Below, one piece after another: positions 43,454 through 51,959 of a stretch of DNA of 64,000 nucleotides. The notes under the pieces were generated by a model. The model saw nothing but the letters and a program-made list of their open reading frames with translations, was not told where the DNA came from and made no database searches. The translations under genes and the position numbers were made by a program. How positions within the stretch are numbered: the first letter of the stretch is position 1; each line of letters begins with the position of its first letter. The stretch comes from an uncultured Oscillospiraceae bacterium (GTDB taxonomy: Bacteria > Bacillota > Clostridia > Oscillospirales > Acutalibacteraceae), in contig UQBX01000003.1 in assembly GCA_900539425.1 (NCBI GenBank), positions 96,384-160,383 of the forward strand. The letters are read 5' to 3'.

Positions 43454-44097
43454 AAACAAAGGAAATTTTAGAAAACACAGCAATAACTGAGGATAAACTC
43501 AAGAAAAAGAAAGAAGACAGAAAGAGTTTTTACGAAATATTTTTTGAAAATAAAACAGCGTTTTATGCCGCTTTATTTTTTGCCGCCGGACTTTTATGCG
43601 GTTCATTAATATATAAAAACTGTGCTACAGATGCACTTGACGAAATAATTATTTCATCAGTTAACGGTGAATTTTTAAACCTTTTTATAAATAATCTGGG
43701 GTTTTACCTTTTTGTTTTTGCCTTGACGCTCTTTATGGGGATATGCCTTGTAGGATTTCCGATAATAAATATCGTGCCTCTTTTAATAGGAGTACAGGCG
43801 GGACTGAAAATATCATATTATTATATAAATTTTGGAATTAAGGGCTTCGGGTACAGCCTGCTGATGATTGCTCCGTTCGTCTGCTCATTTCTTACTGTAA
43901 TTGTTTACACCGTTTCTCTTAGTTCTGACTTGAGCAAAAGAATATATAATCTTACTGTGGGCAAAAACGAAAACAGCGAAAAAATAGAATATAAAAGCTA
44001 TATGAAAAAGTACCTTCTTTATGCTGTTATGATAGTTTTTGTGGCGCTTATAAACTCCGGTATAACAGCTGCTCTAAGCGGAATAATTTCAATATAG
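43450..44097 (+). CDS. spoIIM: Stage II sporulation protein M
   Basis: 215 residues. A basic ~30-residue cytoplasmic start is followed by about five membrane helices. SpoIIM/DUF95 traits are the Asn-rich loop INNLGFYLF, the LVGFPIINIVPLLIGVQAG segment and the C-terminal VALINSGITAAL. In Bacillus SpoIIM forms the SpoIIDMP complex that drives engulfment by degrading septal peptidoglycan. It is coupled to the TIGR04086-like gene and faces a Xer recombinase gene; spoIIM and xerD are also neighbours in Bacillus. Confidence 0.88.
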   Translation: MKTKEILENTAITEDKLKKKKEDRKSFYEIFFENKTAFYAALFFAAGLLCGSLIYKNCATDALDEIIISSVNGEFLNLFINNLGFYLFVFALTLFMGICLVGFPIINIVPLLIGVQAGLKISYYYINFGIKGFGYSLLMIAPFVCSFLTVIVYTVSLSSDLSKRIYNLTVGKNENSEKIEYKSYMKKYLLYAVMIVFVALINSGITAALSGIISI

Positions 44098-44100
44098 ATT

Positions 44101-45078
44101 TTACTTATTATTTTTGCCGTCTTTATTTAAAGGGTTTGCCGCTATAGCTTTTTTTGCGGCGTCTGCAGTTGTATGAGTGTAGATTTCTGTTGTTCCCAAA
44201 TTTTCGTGACCGAGTACTTCTTTTAAAAGCAATAAGTCCACATTACCATATTGATACATAAGTGTTGCGGCGGTGTGCCTGAGTTTATGAACAGACAGAC
44301 CACGGTCTCCAAGTCCGGCCTTGTCAAGATTTGTATAAACTATATGCTGAACGGTTTTTGCGCTTATTCTTTGATTTCTGCTGCTCAAAAACAGTGCTCT
44401 GTCTTTTACTCCGTCATTCGGGCGCTTTTTCATGTAATCCGCTATTGCTTTTATGCAAGCATCGTTTAAAAATATTACACGCTCTTTGTTGCCTTTTCCT
44501 GTTATTACAAGGCTTCCGTCGTCTTTGATATCGTTATAATTTATAGAAACCAATTCGGAAAGACGCATTCCGCAGTTCAAAAAAAGAGTTATTATTGCAA
44601 AATCACGTTCTTTAAATGGGCCGTCAATAACAGAAAGCAGCTTCTGAGCCTCTTCCAGAGTAAGATACTTAGGAAGAGACTTTTTTGCTTTTGGTATGTC
44701 AAGATTTTTCATAGGATTGACTTCAAGAAGTCCTAAATTATCCGTTAAATAAATAAAAAAGCGCCTGATTGATATTACACGCCTTGCACGTGTTGACTCG
44801 TTGTTTTTTCGCACATTTTTAAGGTAAATTAGGTATGAATAAGCGTCATTAAGAGTTATTTTTCTTATAAAATCAATATCAATAGGGGATATATCCACTT
44901 CTTCATCAGGAGCGTTTTTGTCTGCAAGACCTTTATTTTTTGCAAGGTATCTGAAAAAAGTTCTCAGATCAGAAGCGTATTCGATAACTGATAGTTCTGA
45001 ATGACCTTTAATAGCTTCCAGATAAATAAGATATTGCTGAACAAGATTAGGAAGTTCGGAAAATTCTTCTTTTCTCAT
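44101..45078 (-). CDS. xerD: Xer-type tyrosine recombinase
   Basis: 325 residues from the ATG complementary to 45076-45078 (AAGGAA upstream). The N-terminal SAM-like core-binding domain (~10-130) is followed by a catalytic domain with Arg in LNCGMRLSEL, Lys in ITGKGNKERVIFL, H-x2-R in HKLRHTAATL, His in LGHENLGTTEIY and the nucleophilic Tyr in IYTHTT. Length and motifs fit XerC/XerD, which resolve chromosome dimers at dif. XerD versus XerC cannot be decided here. Convergent with spoIIM, three bases apart. Confidence 0.93.
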   Translation of the reverse strand: MRKEEFSELPNLVQQYLIYLEAIKGHSELSVIEYASDLRTFFRYLAKNKGLADKNAPDEEVDISPIDIDFIRKITLNDAYSYLIYLKNVRKNNESTRARRVISIRRFFIYLTDNLGLLEVNPMKNLDIPKAKKSLPKYLTLEEAQKLLSVIDGPFKERDFAIITLFLNCGMRLSELVSINYNDIKDDGSLVITGKGNKERVIFLNDACIKAIADYMKKRPNDGVKDRALFLSSRNQRISAKTVQHIVYTNLDKAGLGDRGLSVHKLRHTAATLMYQYGNVDLLLLKEVLGHENLGTTEIYTHTTADAAKKAIAANPLNKDGKNNK

Positions 45079-45093
45079 ATTTTGTTCCTTTCC

Positions 45094-45108
45094 GTGAAAC
45101 AGTTTCAC
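45094..45108. repeat. 15-bp palindrome upstream of the Xer gene
   Basis: GTGAAAC-A-GTTTCAC, a perfect 7-1-7 palindrome just upstream of the Xer ribosome binding site. It could be an operator for a dimeric repressor. Confidence 0.55.
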
Positions 45109-45616
45109 AATGTTAAAATTTGATAATCAAGCAGGGAATAGTAAGTATTCTGCATTTTATATCAAGTGTAATAGTTTAATATGTGCTTACATAATAATGT
45201 TAATTTTTGACTTTGAATTTTAATATGCTTATTGATTTTTTTATTGCTGAAAGACTTGACGATTGTTAAATTGGTTATAAGTAAAATGTCAATCCGTGAA
45301 CCATGAATTTACTCTGAGATTTTTAGAATAATTTATAAGCAACTCATAGGTTATTATAATAGGATTAATTCTAAGCATAATTATATTATGCATAATAGTA
45401 CAGCATTATAAAAGAAGAATGCTTTAGATAATTTCGTTTGATTAAGTTTGTTTGAATAAATCGTATGAGCATTGAACAAACTCAGTTATGATAAACGATT
45501 TATATAATACAGTAGCATATTCTAATATGTTGGATTTAAACTCCCCTATATTGCACAAAACATTTATTTTGTATAATTATAACAATTTCAAAATACCCTG
45601 TCAATAGTGGAAATAT
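45109..45616. other. AT-rich intergenic region upstream of the Xer gene
   Basis: About 500 bases with no convincing gene. It is very AT-rich, contains a small 7-bp inverted repeat (GCATAAT-TAT-ATTATGC at 45375-45391) and several weak TATAAT-like strings on the minus strand, but no promoter I would defend and no recognisable RNA family. It is the longest empty spacer in the window. Confidence 0.6.
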
Positions 45617-45649
45617 AAAAAAGCAGCCCCTGCTGAGGGCTGCTTTTTG
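45617..45649 (-). terminator. Terminator of radA
   Basis: AAAAAGCAGCCC / GGGCTGCTTTTT with CTGCTGA loop; T run on the minus strand. Confidence 0.9.
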
Positions 45650-45654
45650 TTTAA

Positions 45655-47031
45655 TTATTTTTCTTCTGTAATTGCATTGAAAGCTTCTCGTACAGAACGA
45701 ACAGGTATTATATCAGCTGACAATTTAAGATTTTTTGAAAGACCTTTATAATTATGAAAAGGTATAATACATTTATCAAAACCGAGCCGTATAGATTCAG
45801 TTATTCTTTGTTCGCAGTTATTTACAGCGCGAATCTCCCCTGCCAAACCTATCTCACCAAACGCAATGATATTGTCTTTAACAACTATATCTTTTAATGA
45901 TGACACAAGCGCCATTGCAACAGTCAAATCCGCCGCAGGCTCGTCCAATCGTAAACCGCCAATTACATTTATATAAGAGTCCATTGAGTTAAAATAGTAA
46001 CCGGCTCTTTTTTCAAGCACTGCCAAAATCATTGCCATACGGTTATAATCAAATCCTGTGCTCATACGTCTTGGCGTTCCGAATCCGGTAGCTGTTACAA
46101 GACCTTGAACTTCGGCTAATATAGGCCTTGACCCTTCCATAACGCAAGCTACGCAAGTGCCGCTTACATTTTTGGGCCTGCCTGAAAGCATAAGCAATGA
46201 CGGGTTTTCAACTTCTTGCAATCCGTTTTGTTTCATTTCAAATACACCTATCTCATTTGTAGAACCAAAACGATTTTTTACACCTCTAAGTATTCTGTAA
46301 GAATAATTTCTTTCACCTTCAAAATAAAGAACGGTGTCAACAATATGTTCCAGAACTTTTGGGCCTGCAATAGCCCCGTCTTTATTTACATGGCCGACAA
46401 CGAATATAGGGATTTCGAGGGATTTTGCGAGATGCATAAGAATATTTGTGCATTCACGTACCTGAGTAATTGAACCGGCAGTAGATGATATTTCATCATA
46501 CACCATGGTTTGTATAGAATCTATTATTACTACATCAGGTTTTTCGGTTTTTATTGTTTCAACGATTATCCCTATATCGGTCTGTGCCAAAACCCCTAAA
46601 TTTTCGGTAGTTACGCCAAGCCTTCCTGCTCTCAGCTTTATTTGACTTGCCGATTCCTCGCCGCTTATATAAAGAACGTTTTTCGATTTGCCGAGATGTT
46701 CGCATATTTGGAGCAGTATAGTGGATTTTCCTATTCCCGGATCACCGCTGAGCAGAACAAGACTTCCAATAACTATTCCACCGCCGAGTACCCTGTCAAA
46801 TTCAGATACACCGGTTGAAATTCTGCGTTCAACATCACCGTCAATATCTTTAAGACGCAATACATTGGCGGAATACGAGGTGCTTTTTTTGCCCTTTACT
46901 CTATCTGATGACAGGCTTACCTGTTGTTCGTTCATGGTGTTCCATTCACCGCACCCAGGGCACTTTCCGTACCATTTTGCACTTTCGTAACCGCACTCGG
47001 AACATACATACAGAGTTTTTGACTTTGCCAT
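45655..47031 (-). CDS. radA: DNA repair protein RadA (Sms)
   Basis: 458 residues. An N-terminal C4 zinc finger (CSECG ... CPGCG, residues ~10-28) precedes a RecA-like core with Walker A GDPGIGKST at 96-104 and the RadA-specific KNRFG motif (RGVKNRFGSTNE). The C-terminal Lon-like domain includes VIGGLRLDEPAADL and AFGEIGLAGEIRAV. It is a branch-migration helicase in recombination and repair. A cwlD-like gene lies just upstream, 19 bp away, probably in the same transcript. Confidence 0.97.
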   Translation of the reverse strand: MAKSKTLYVCSECGYESAKWYGKCPGCGEWNTMNEQQVSLSSDRVKGKKSTSYSANVLRLKDIDGDVERRISTGVSEFDRVLGGGIVIGSLVLLSGDPGIGKSTILLQICEHLGKSKNVLYISGEESASQIKLRAGRLGVTTENLGVLAQTDIGIIVETIKTEKPDVVIIDSIQTMVYDEISSTAGSITQVRECTNILMHLAKSLEIPIFVVGHVNKDGAIAGPKVLEHIVDTVLYFEGERNYSYRILRGVKNRFGSTNEIGVFEMKQNGLQEVENPSLLMLSGRPKNVSGTCVACVMEGSRPILAEVQGLVTATGFGTPRRMSTGFDYNRMAMILAVLEKRAGYYFNSMDSYINVIGGLRLDEPAADLTVAMALVSSLKDIVVKDNIIAFGEIGLAGEIRAVNNCEQRITESIRLGFDKCIIPFHNYKGLSKNLKLSADIIPVRSVREAFNAITEEK

Positions 47032-47049
47032 TTATTTGCCTTTCCGTAA

Positions 47050-47745
47050 TTAATATCCTTCATTTATGTACTGGGTAATTCCCAAAGTTATCGTGCAGGC
47101 AAGTCTTTTTCTGTATGCTGAGGATTCAAGATTTGCTTCCTCCTGAGGATTACTCATAAATCCGCATTCTACCATTACTGACGGAACCTGCGCTTTATAT
47201 AAAATATAATAACTTTCATCGGATTGCTTGTTGCTGCGTGTGTTATCAGGCTGTATGAACATTTTTGTATTATTCAATATATTGTCTGCAAGCTTTTTGC
47301 TGGAATCAACATTTCCCGAGTACCACACCTGCATTCCCCATTCACTTGTATCGCTGAAAAAGTTTTGATGTATTGATACAAGAACTGCGTTATCAACGCT
47401 GTTTACATAATCAAGCCTGTTATAAAGGTCTGATCTTGATCTGTCTTCGCCGTTTGGATAGAACTCTTTATCACTGTCTCTAATTAGTTTGCAGTCTACT
47501 CCGCATATACTGAGAAAATCATACAGATTTAGAGCAATTGCAAGATTAATATCTTTTTCAGCTGTTCCGTTAAGAGCTGAAGTACCTGCGTCTACCCCAC
47601 CGTGCCCGGCATCAATTACAATACATTTTCTTCCTGCTTTTGCCTCATAGTTAACAGTTTTTTTATCAGTAAATATGTCATTGATGCAAAGGCAAGAAAC
47701 AAAAGTGAATACTAAAACAAGCAGAATTATAAGTGATTTTTTCAT
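47050..47745 (-). CDS. cwlD: CwlD-like N-acetylmuramoyl-L-alanine amidase
   Basis: 231 residues from the ATG complementary to 47743-47745 (GGTGG upstream). An N-terminal membrane helix or signal (~1-24) is followed by an Amidase_3 zinc domain: first His in VIDAGHGGVDAG, Glu in GTAEKDINLAIAL, second His in LVSIHQNFF and the catalytic Glu in SVMVECGFMSN. Size and architecture match CwlD, which with PdaA makes muramic-delta-lactam in spore cortex. The CwlD name is by size, motifs and sporulating context; another AmiC-type amidase is possible. Confidence 0.85.
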   Translation of the reverse strand: MKKSLIILLVLVFTFVSCLCINDIFTDKKTVNYEAKAGRKCIVIDAGHGGVDAGTSALNGTAEKDINLAIALNLYDFLSICGVDCKLIRDSDKEFYPNGEDRSRSDLYNRLDYVNSVDNAVLVSIHQNFFSDTSEWGMQVWYSGNVDSSKKLADNILNNTKMFIQPDNTRSNKQSDESYYILYKAQVPSVMVECGFMSNPQEEANLESSAYRKRLACTITLGITQYINEGY

Positions 47746-47807
47746 AATACCACCAATAATTTCTATGCTCAATTATATATTAAATAACATTAACTTTCAA
47801 TAAATTA

Positions 47808-47836
47808 TTGCAAAAAACGGACTGTAAGGATATAAT
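47808..47836 (+). promoter_or_regulatory. Promoter for 2-hydroxyacid dehydrogenase
   Basis: TTGCAA at 47808-47813, 17-bp spacer, TATAAT at 47831-47836, 30 bp before the ATG. Confidence 0.75.
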
Positions 47837-47866
47837 TTAAGAAATATAATTAATATGGTGATAATA

Positions 47867-48829
47867 ATGAAAATAGTTAACTTAGACGGTTATACAACAA
47901 ATCCCGGGGATTTAAGCTGGGATTTTCTTAAAAAATATTCTGATGATGTTACGGTTTATGAAAGAACGTCTCCGGATGAAGTTGTGAAACGGGCAAAAGG
48001 CGCAGATATTTTAATAATCAATAAGACTGTATTGAACGCTGATACGCTCAAAGCTCTTCAGCCTGAGCTTAAATATATCGGTCTTCAGTCAACAGGATAC
48101 AACGTAGTTGATCTTGAAACAGCTACGCAGCTTGGAATAACTGTTTGCAACATACCTTCATATTCTACAAATGCGGTTGCACAGCAAGTGTTTGCATTTA
48201 TTCTCCACTTTACAAACAGAGTTGATCTTCATTCTGAATCTGTTCATAATGGAGACTGGACATCCTGCCCTGATTTCTGTTATACACTCTCCCCTCTTGC
48301 AGAGCTTGACGGAAAAACTCTCGGAATTATAGGCTTTGGTTCAATAGGCAGACGTGTTGCTGAAATAGCGGAAACGTTCGGAATGAAAGTTCTTATAAAT
48401 TCACGCTCTCGTAAGGATCTCAGCGCGTTTAAATCTGCCGAACAGGTTGAACTCAGCAATTTGCTTTATTCTTCTAACTATATTACTTGTCACTGCCCGC
48501 TGACTGCTGAAACTGAAAATCTTATTAATACAAATACGCTTTCGCAAATGAAGAAAACTGCTGTACTTATAAATACTTCCCGAGGCCCGGTAGTTGATGA
48601 AAAAGCTCTTGCAGACGCTCTTAACACCGGCAGAATTGCAGGCGCTGCGCTTGATGTTTTAAGAACTGAGCCGGCAGATTCGGCAAATCCGCTTTTAACT
48701 GCAAAAAACTGCATTATTACACCTCATATTGCTTGGGCGGCAAAGGAAACAAGAGCAAGGCTTCTTGCCATTCTTGATAAAAACATAGAGTGCTATTTGG
48801 GCGGCAATACACAAAATAAAGTAAATTGA
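47867..48829 (+). CDS. D-2-hydroxyacid dehydrogenase (glycerate/hydroxypyruvate-type)
   Basis: 320 residues from ATG 47867, which follows GGTGA; an in-frame ATG at 47855 is possible. The NAD-binding motif GIIGFGSIGRRVAE lies near residue 150. Catalytic Arg is in INTSRGPVVDEKAL, Glu in VLRTEPAD and His in ITPHIAWAAKETR. The overall length and KIVNLDGYTTNPGDLSW opening resemble HprA/glycerate dehydrogenases of Clostridia. Substrate (glycerate, hydroxypyruvate or phosphonate-like acid) cannot be told from sequence. It is a single-gene unit ahead of tRNA genes. Confidence 0.93.
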   Translation: MKIVNLDGYTTNPGDLSWDFLKKYSDDVTVYERTSPDEVVKRAKGADILIINKTVLNADTLKALQPELKYIGLQSTGYNVVDLETATQLGITVCNIPSYSTNAVAQQVFAFILHFTNRVDLHSESVHNGDWTSCPDFCYTLSPLAELDGKTLGIIGFGSIGRRVAEIAETFGMKVLINSRSRKDLSAFKSAEQVELSNLLYSSNYITCHCPLTAETENLINTNTLSQMKKTAVLINTSRGPVVDEKALADALNTGRIAGAALDVLRTEPADSANPLLTAKNCIITPHIAWAAKETRARLLAILDKNIECYLGGNTQNKVN

Positions 48830-48832
48830 TTA

Positions 48833-48861
48833 TTGACAATTTTTAAGTAATAATGTATTAT
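48833..48861 (+). promoter_or_regulatory. Promoter for tRNA-Leu(UAA)
   Basis: Perfect TTGACA, 17-bp spacer, TATTAT; 11 bp before the tRNA. Confidence 0.85.
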
Positions 48862-48872
48862 ATTTTGTGTTC

Positions 48873-48959
48873 GCTGGTGTGGCGAAATCGGCAGACGCAA
48901 GGGACTTAAAATCCCTCGGTAGCAATACCGTACCGGTTCAAGTCCGGTCACCAGCACCA
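48873..48959 (+). tRNA. tRNA-Leu, anticodon UAA
   Basis: Acceptor GCTGGTG pairs with CACCAGC, discriminator A and CCA encoded. Anticodon loop CTTAAAA gives UAA. A long variable arm (class II) and GTTCAAGTC T-loop are present. 87 bases including CCA. Confidence 0.97.
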
Positions 48960-48966
48960 CTAACAG

Positions 48967-48994
48967 GAAGTCGCTTTTGCGGCTTTCTTTTTTT
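48967..48994 (+). terminator. Terminator after tRNA-Leu(UAA)
   Basis: AAGTCGC TTTT GCGGCTT with one G-T pair, then TCTTTTTTT. Confidence 0.8.
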
Positions 48995-49026
48995 GCTAAA
49001 TTATAATATTAAGTACAATTGTTATA

Positions 49027-49055
49027 TTGACTTTACCATTCCATTTTTGTATAAT
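49027..49055 (+). promoter_or_regulatory. Promoter for tRNA-Leu(CAA)
   Basis: TTGACT, 17-bp spacer, TATAAT at 49050-49055; 13 bp before the tRNA. So the two tRNA-Leu genes are transcribed separately. Confidence 0.85.
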
Positions 49056-49068
49056 GTTTTAGAAACAC

Positions 49069-49155
49069 GCCGGCGTGATGGAATTGGCAGACGTGCCGGA
49101 CTCAAAATCCGGTCCTGGCGACAGGGTGCGGGTTCGACCCCCGCCGCCGGCACCA
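49069..49155 (+). tRNA. tRNA-Leu, anticodon CAA
   Basis: Acceptor GCCGGCG pairs with CGCCGGC, discriminator A and CCA encoded. Anticodon loop CTCAAAA gives CAA. Long variable arm, GTTCGACCC T-loop. 87 bases. Confidence 0.97.
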
Positions 49156-49192
49156 AAAAAGAGCCTGAGAATTTACTTTCAGGCTCTTTTTT
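49156..49192 (+). terminator. Terminator after tRNA-Leu(CAA)
   Basis: AAAAGAGCCTGA / TCAGGCTCTTTT then TTTT, starting right after the CCA. Confidence 0.92.
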
Positions 49193-49223
49193 AGCGCGAT
49201 TTTATAGATGGGAGGAAAGAAAT

Positions 49224-50582
49224 ATGTCTGAAAATCCGTTAGGACATGAAAAAATCTCAAAACTTCTTATGAGTTTTGCTTTACCGAGCATAACAGCTAC
49301 ACTTGTAAGCTCGCTCTATAATATTGTTGACCAAGTATTTATCGGGCAAGGTGTAGGCTATCTGGGAAATGCCGCAACAAATGTTTCATATCCCTTTTCT
49401 ACTATCTGTCTTGCTATTTCACTTCTGATAGGTATCGGAAGCGCTTCCCGCTTTTCCCTTTGTCTTGGCAAGAAAGAATATAAAAAGGCATCATCAATTG
49501 TAGGTAACGGCATAATACTGATGACGGTTTCAGGACTTGTTTTTGTTATAGTTTGTGAGTTACTCTTAACACAGCTTCTCAAGATTTTCGGAGCAACTGC
49601 TGATGTTATGCCTTATGCACAGCAATATGCCGGAATTACTCTGATAGGTATGCCGTTTTTGATTATAACAAACGGAATGAGCAATCTGATTCGTGCAGAC
49701 GGAAGTCCGAAATATTCAATGGCTTGTATGGTAACCGGTGCTATAATCAACACAATTCTTGACCCGATATTTATATTTGTGTTTGATCTTGGTGTTTTCG
49801 GCGCTGCACTTGCCACAGTTATCGGTCAGGTAGTATCGTTCATAATGGCAATCGTATATGTACGTAGATTTAAAACTGTTAAAATTGACAAAGAAAGCTT
49901 TAGATTTAAGTTTAAGGATAATTTAAAAACCTTTTATATGGGTACAAGCAGCTGCATAAATCAGGTAGCTATTACTATCGTTCAGATAGTTTTAAACAAT
50001 TCGCTTGTTCATTACGGTGCTTCATCAGTTTATGGGCAGGAAATTCCTCTTGCCGCATGCGGTATCGTAATGAAAACAAACGCTATTTTACTTTCAATTA
50101 TTGTAGGAATATCTCAGGGTGTTCAGCCGATAATCGGATATAATTACGGCGCAGAAAAATACGATAGAGTTAAAAAAGCATTTGTTTTGGCAATTAAATG
50201 GAACTTTGTTGTTTCTGCAATAGGTTTTTGTGCTTTTCAGTTTTTCCCCAAGCAAATTATATCTATATTCGGAAACGGCGATGAATTGTATTTTGAATTT
50301 GCCGTTATGTTTATGAGAATATTCCTGTTTATGGTAATAGTAAACGGCGTTCAGCTTCTTTCTTCAAACTTCTTTACGGCAATAGGAAAAGCAATGAAAG
50401 GTTTGATACTTTCACTTACACGCCAGGTAATATTTTTGATTCCCCTACTCCTTATTCTTCCGATTTGGTTCGGAATTAAAGGTGTTCTTTACGCCGGCCC
50501 TGTAGCGGATTTCATTGCTTTTGTAGTTTCTGCTGTTTTGGTAATACAGGAATTCAAAAAAATGAAAGAGATAAATAATTAA
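49224..50582 (+). CDS. MATE-family efflux transporter
   Basis: 452 residues from ATG 49224 (GGGAGGA upstream). About twelve membrane helices in two MatE halves. The opening ISKLLMSFALPSITATLVSSLYNIVDQVFIGQ and the AATNVSYPF segment are typical of the DinF/NorM-like bacterial group, and the second half has GISQGVQPIIGYNYGAEKY. It exports drugs or cationic compounds by Na+ or H+ exchange; the substrate is unknown. It converges with the antiporter gene, overlapping four bases. Confidence 0.95.
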   Translation: MSENPLGHEKISKLLMSFALPSITATLVSSLYNIVDQVFIGQGVGYLGNAATNVSYPFSTICLAISLLIGIGSASRFSLCLGKKEYKKASSIVGNGIILMTVSGLVFVIVCELLLTQLLKIFGATADVMPYAQQYAGITLIGMPFLIITNGMSNLIRADGSPKYSMACMVTGAIINTILDPIFIFVFDLGVFGAALATVIGQVVSFIMAIVYVRRFKTVKIDKESFRFKFKDNLKTFYMGTSSCINQVAITIVQIVLNNSLVHYGASSVYGQEIPLAACGIVMKTNAILLSIIVGISQGVQPIIGYNYGAEKYDRVKKAFVLAIKWNFVVSAIGFCAFQFFPKQIISIFGNGDELYFEFAVMFMRIFLFMVIVNGVQLLSSNFFTAIGKAMKGLILSLTRQVIFLIPLLLILPIWFGIKGVLYAGPVADFIAFVVSAVLVIQEFKKMKEINN

Positions 50583-51811
50583 TCTTTTGATTCTATTTTA
50601 TCGGTATTTGTTTCATTTTCTCTTGAGAGCAGTTTTTTATATGAGAAATCAATTCCGATAGCTCCCAGAGGTGCAGTTATTATTATAGCAAGCACAGCAA
50701 CTGAAAGCACTGTTTGACCGCATGAAAGCCCCATGGCAAGAGGTACGGAGCCTATAGCTGCCTGCACAGTTGCCTTAGGCATGTATGCTATTATACAGAA
50801 TAGTCTTTCTTTGGCGGTTAAATTTGTTTTTACAAGGCAAAGAGAAACACCGACGCCTCTGAATATAAGTGAAATAAATATCATGGCAATAGCCGCAATA
50901 CCTGCTTTCATTGTATAACGAATATCAACCGCTGCACCTACCAGTACAAACAGTATTACTTCGGCTGCTATCCAAAGTTTACCCAGTTTTTCAGACAGCC
51001 TTTTTGAAACAAAAGCAACGCTTTTAAGTTTCAAAACGCATGCCATGCTCATAACAGCCAGTAAACCTGAAATTGATACAACACCTTCAGCCCATGTTTC
51101 AACAGCCATCAGAAGGAATGACACACCAAGTATTATAATAATTTTCACACTGTTTCTGATACAGTGTTTATGTGCAAATGCTGTTTCAAAAAATTTTGAA
51201 AGAATAAAACCGGTTAAGGCGCCAAGCAAAATTCCGAGAATTATTGATACGGGAATGTTTATAAAATCAATAATTTGTGCACTGCCGCCCTGAGCCATAC
51301 TTACAAATGTTGAGAAAAGGACTATGACATATATATCATCACAGGAGGCTCCCGCAAGAAGCATCTGAGGAATACTTTTGTTTGTTCCGTATTTTGATTC
51401 AGTCAGCTGCACCATACGAGGCACAACAACTGCGGGAGAAACTGCGCCTATAACAGCGCCCATTACCGCTGCTTCAATTCTTGTAACTCCAAGCAGGTAC
51501 GGAGCAAATATGAAAAAGGCAAGTATTTCAAAGCTTGCGGGCACAAAAGACATTAGTATTGCAGGTCTTCCCACTTTTTTCAGATCGGTTAAATTTAGCG
51601 AAAGTCCCGCTTTGAGAAGTATTATGATAAGTGCCATCTGCCTGAGCTCAGAAGAGATAGACAGGATAGTCGGATCAAGCATATCAAGGACGTACGGTCC
51701 AAGAACTATACCGGTAATCAGCATACCTATTATGCCGGGTAGTTTCAGCTTTTTGCATATTGCAGACATTGACAGTCCCACAAGAAAAATATAAGCAAGT
51801 GAAGTTAACAT
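50579..51811 (-). CDS. Cation:proton antiporter (CPA family) under fluoride riboswitch control
   Basis: 410 residues from the ATG complementary to 51809-51811 (AGGAGGA upstream). About twelve membrane helices. The Na_H_Exchanger features are LPGIIGMLITGIVLGPY, GAVIGAVSPAVVVPRM near residue 120 and GASCDDIYVIVLFS with a conserved Asp-Asp in the ion site near 158, then a GTTEAQ-like family loop is not needed. Its leader is a fluoride riboswitch, so in this organism it likely protects against fluoride, directly or by pH/Na+ homeostasis. NhaP-like antiporters are a known minority class of fluoride riboswitch genes. Convergent with MATE. Confidence 0.93.
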   Translation of the reverse strand: MLTSLAYIFLVGLSMSAICKKLKLPGIIGMLITGIVLGPYVLDMLDPTILSISSELRQMALIIILLKAGLSLNLTDLKKVGRPAILMSFVPASFEILAFFIFAPYLLGVTRIEAAVMGAVIGAVSPAVVVPRMVQLTESKYGTNKSIPQMLLAGASCDDIYVIVLFSTFVSMAQGGSAQIIDFINIPVSIILGILLGALTGFILSKFFETAFAHKHCIRNSVKIIIILGVSFLLMAVETWAEGVVSISGLLAVMSMACVLKLKSVAFVSKRLSEKLGKLWIAAEVILFVLVGAAVDIRYTMKAGIAAIAMIFISLIFRGVGVSLCLVKTNLTAKERLFCIIAYMPKATVQAAIGSVPLAMGLSCGQTVLSVAVLAIIITAPLGAIGIDFSYKKLLSRENETNTDKIESKD

Positions 51812-51830
51812 GTTTGTTCCTCCTGACAAT

Positions 51831-51861
51831 AAAAAAACAGCTTCGCAATAAGCAGAAGCTG
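51831..51861 (-). terminator. Second terminator in the fluoride riboswitch leader
   Basis: Minus strand: ACAGCTTC / GAAGCTGT with a ~10-base loop, then TTTTTTTATT, just before the antiporter RBS. It stands downstream of the riboswitch's own terminator. Confidence 0.85.
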
Positions 51862-51865
51862 TCTG

Positions 51866-51901
51866 AAAATAAAAAGAGACTCCTGCTGTTAAGCAGAAGT
51901 C
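51866..51901 (-). terminator. Riboswitch-regulated terminator (shares aptamer 3' strand)
   Basis: Minus strand GACTTCTGCT TAAC AGCAGGAGTC then TCTTTTTATTTT. The 5' arm is the aptamer's 3' strand, the standard fluoride riboswitch switching layout. Confidence 0.85.
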
Positions 51902-51954
51902 ATCAGCTTAAAAAGCGGTTTCGGCATAGCCGAGGGAGAACTTCATTCCCTTTG
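51891..51954 (-). promoter_or_regulatory. Fluoride riboswitch (crcB RNA motif)
   Basis: Minus strand reads GGGAATGAAGTTCTCCC, a hairpin insert CGGC TAT GCCG, AAACCGC, TTTTTAAGCTGATGACTTC, TGC. It matches the crcB motif: GGGA/TCCC forms P2, GCTT/AAGC forms P3, GCTGATGACTYCTGC is conserved, and GAAGT pairs with ACTTC to form the closing helix. The aptamer begins within ten bases of the predicted transcript start and overlaps a terminator, so fluoride should turn the downstream antiporter on. Confidence 0.92.
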
Positions 51955-51959
51955 CTGTA

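Noticed and set aside
45375..45391. dif-like palindrome near the Xer gene
   Set aside because: The arms match remembered Firmicutes dif poorly (right arm about 7 of 11, left arm worse); position relative to the replication terminus is unknown.
47746..47800. Sigma-E-like promoter before the cwlD-like gene
   Set aside because: CATAGAAAT has a weak -35 partner and would start transcription inside the ribosome binding site.
48867..49223. Open frame running upstream of the MATE gene
   Set aside because: It crosses two complete tRNA-Leu genes, their promoters and terminators; the MATE protein starts at ATG 49224 after GGGAGGA.
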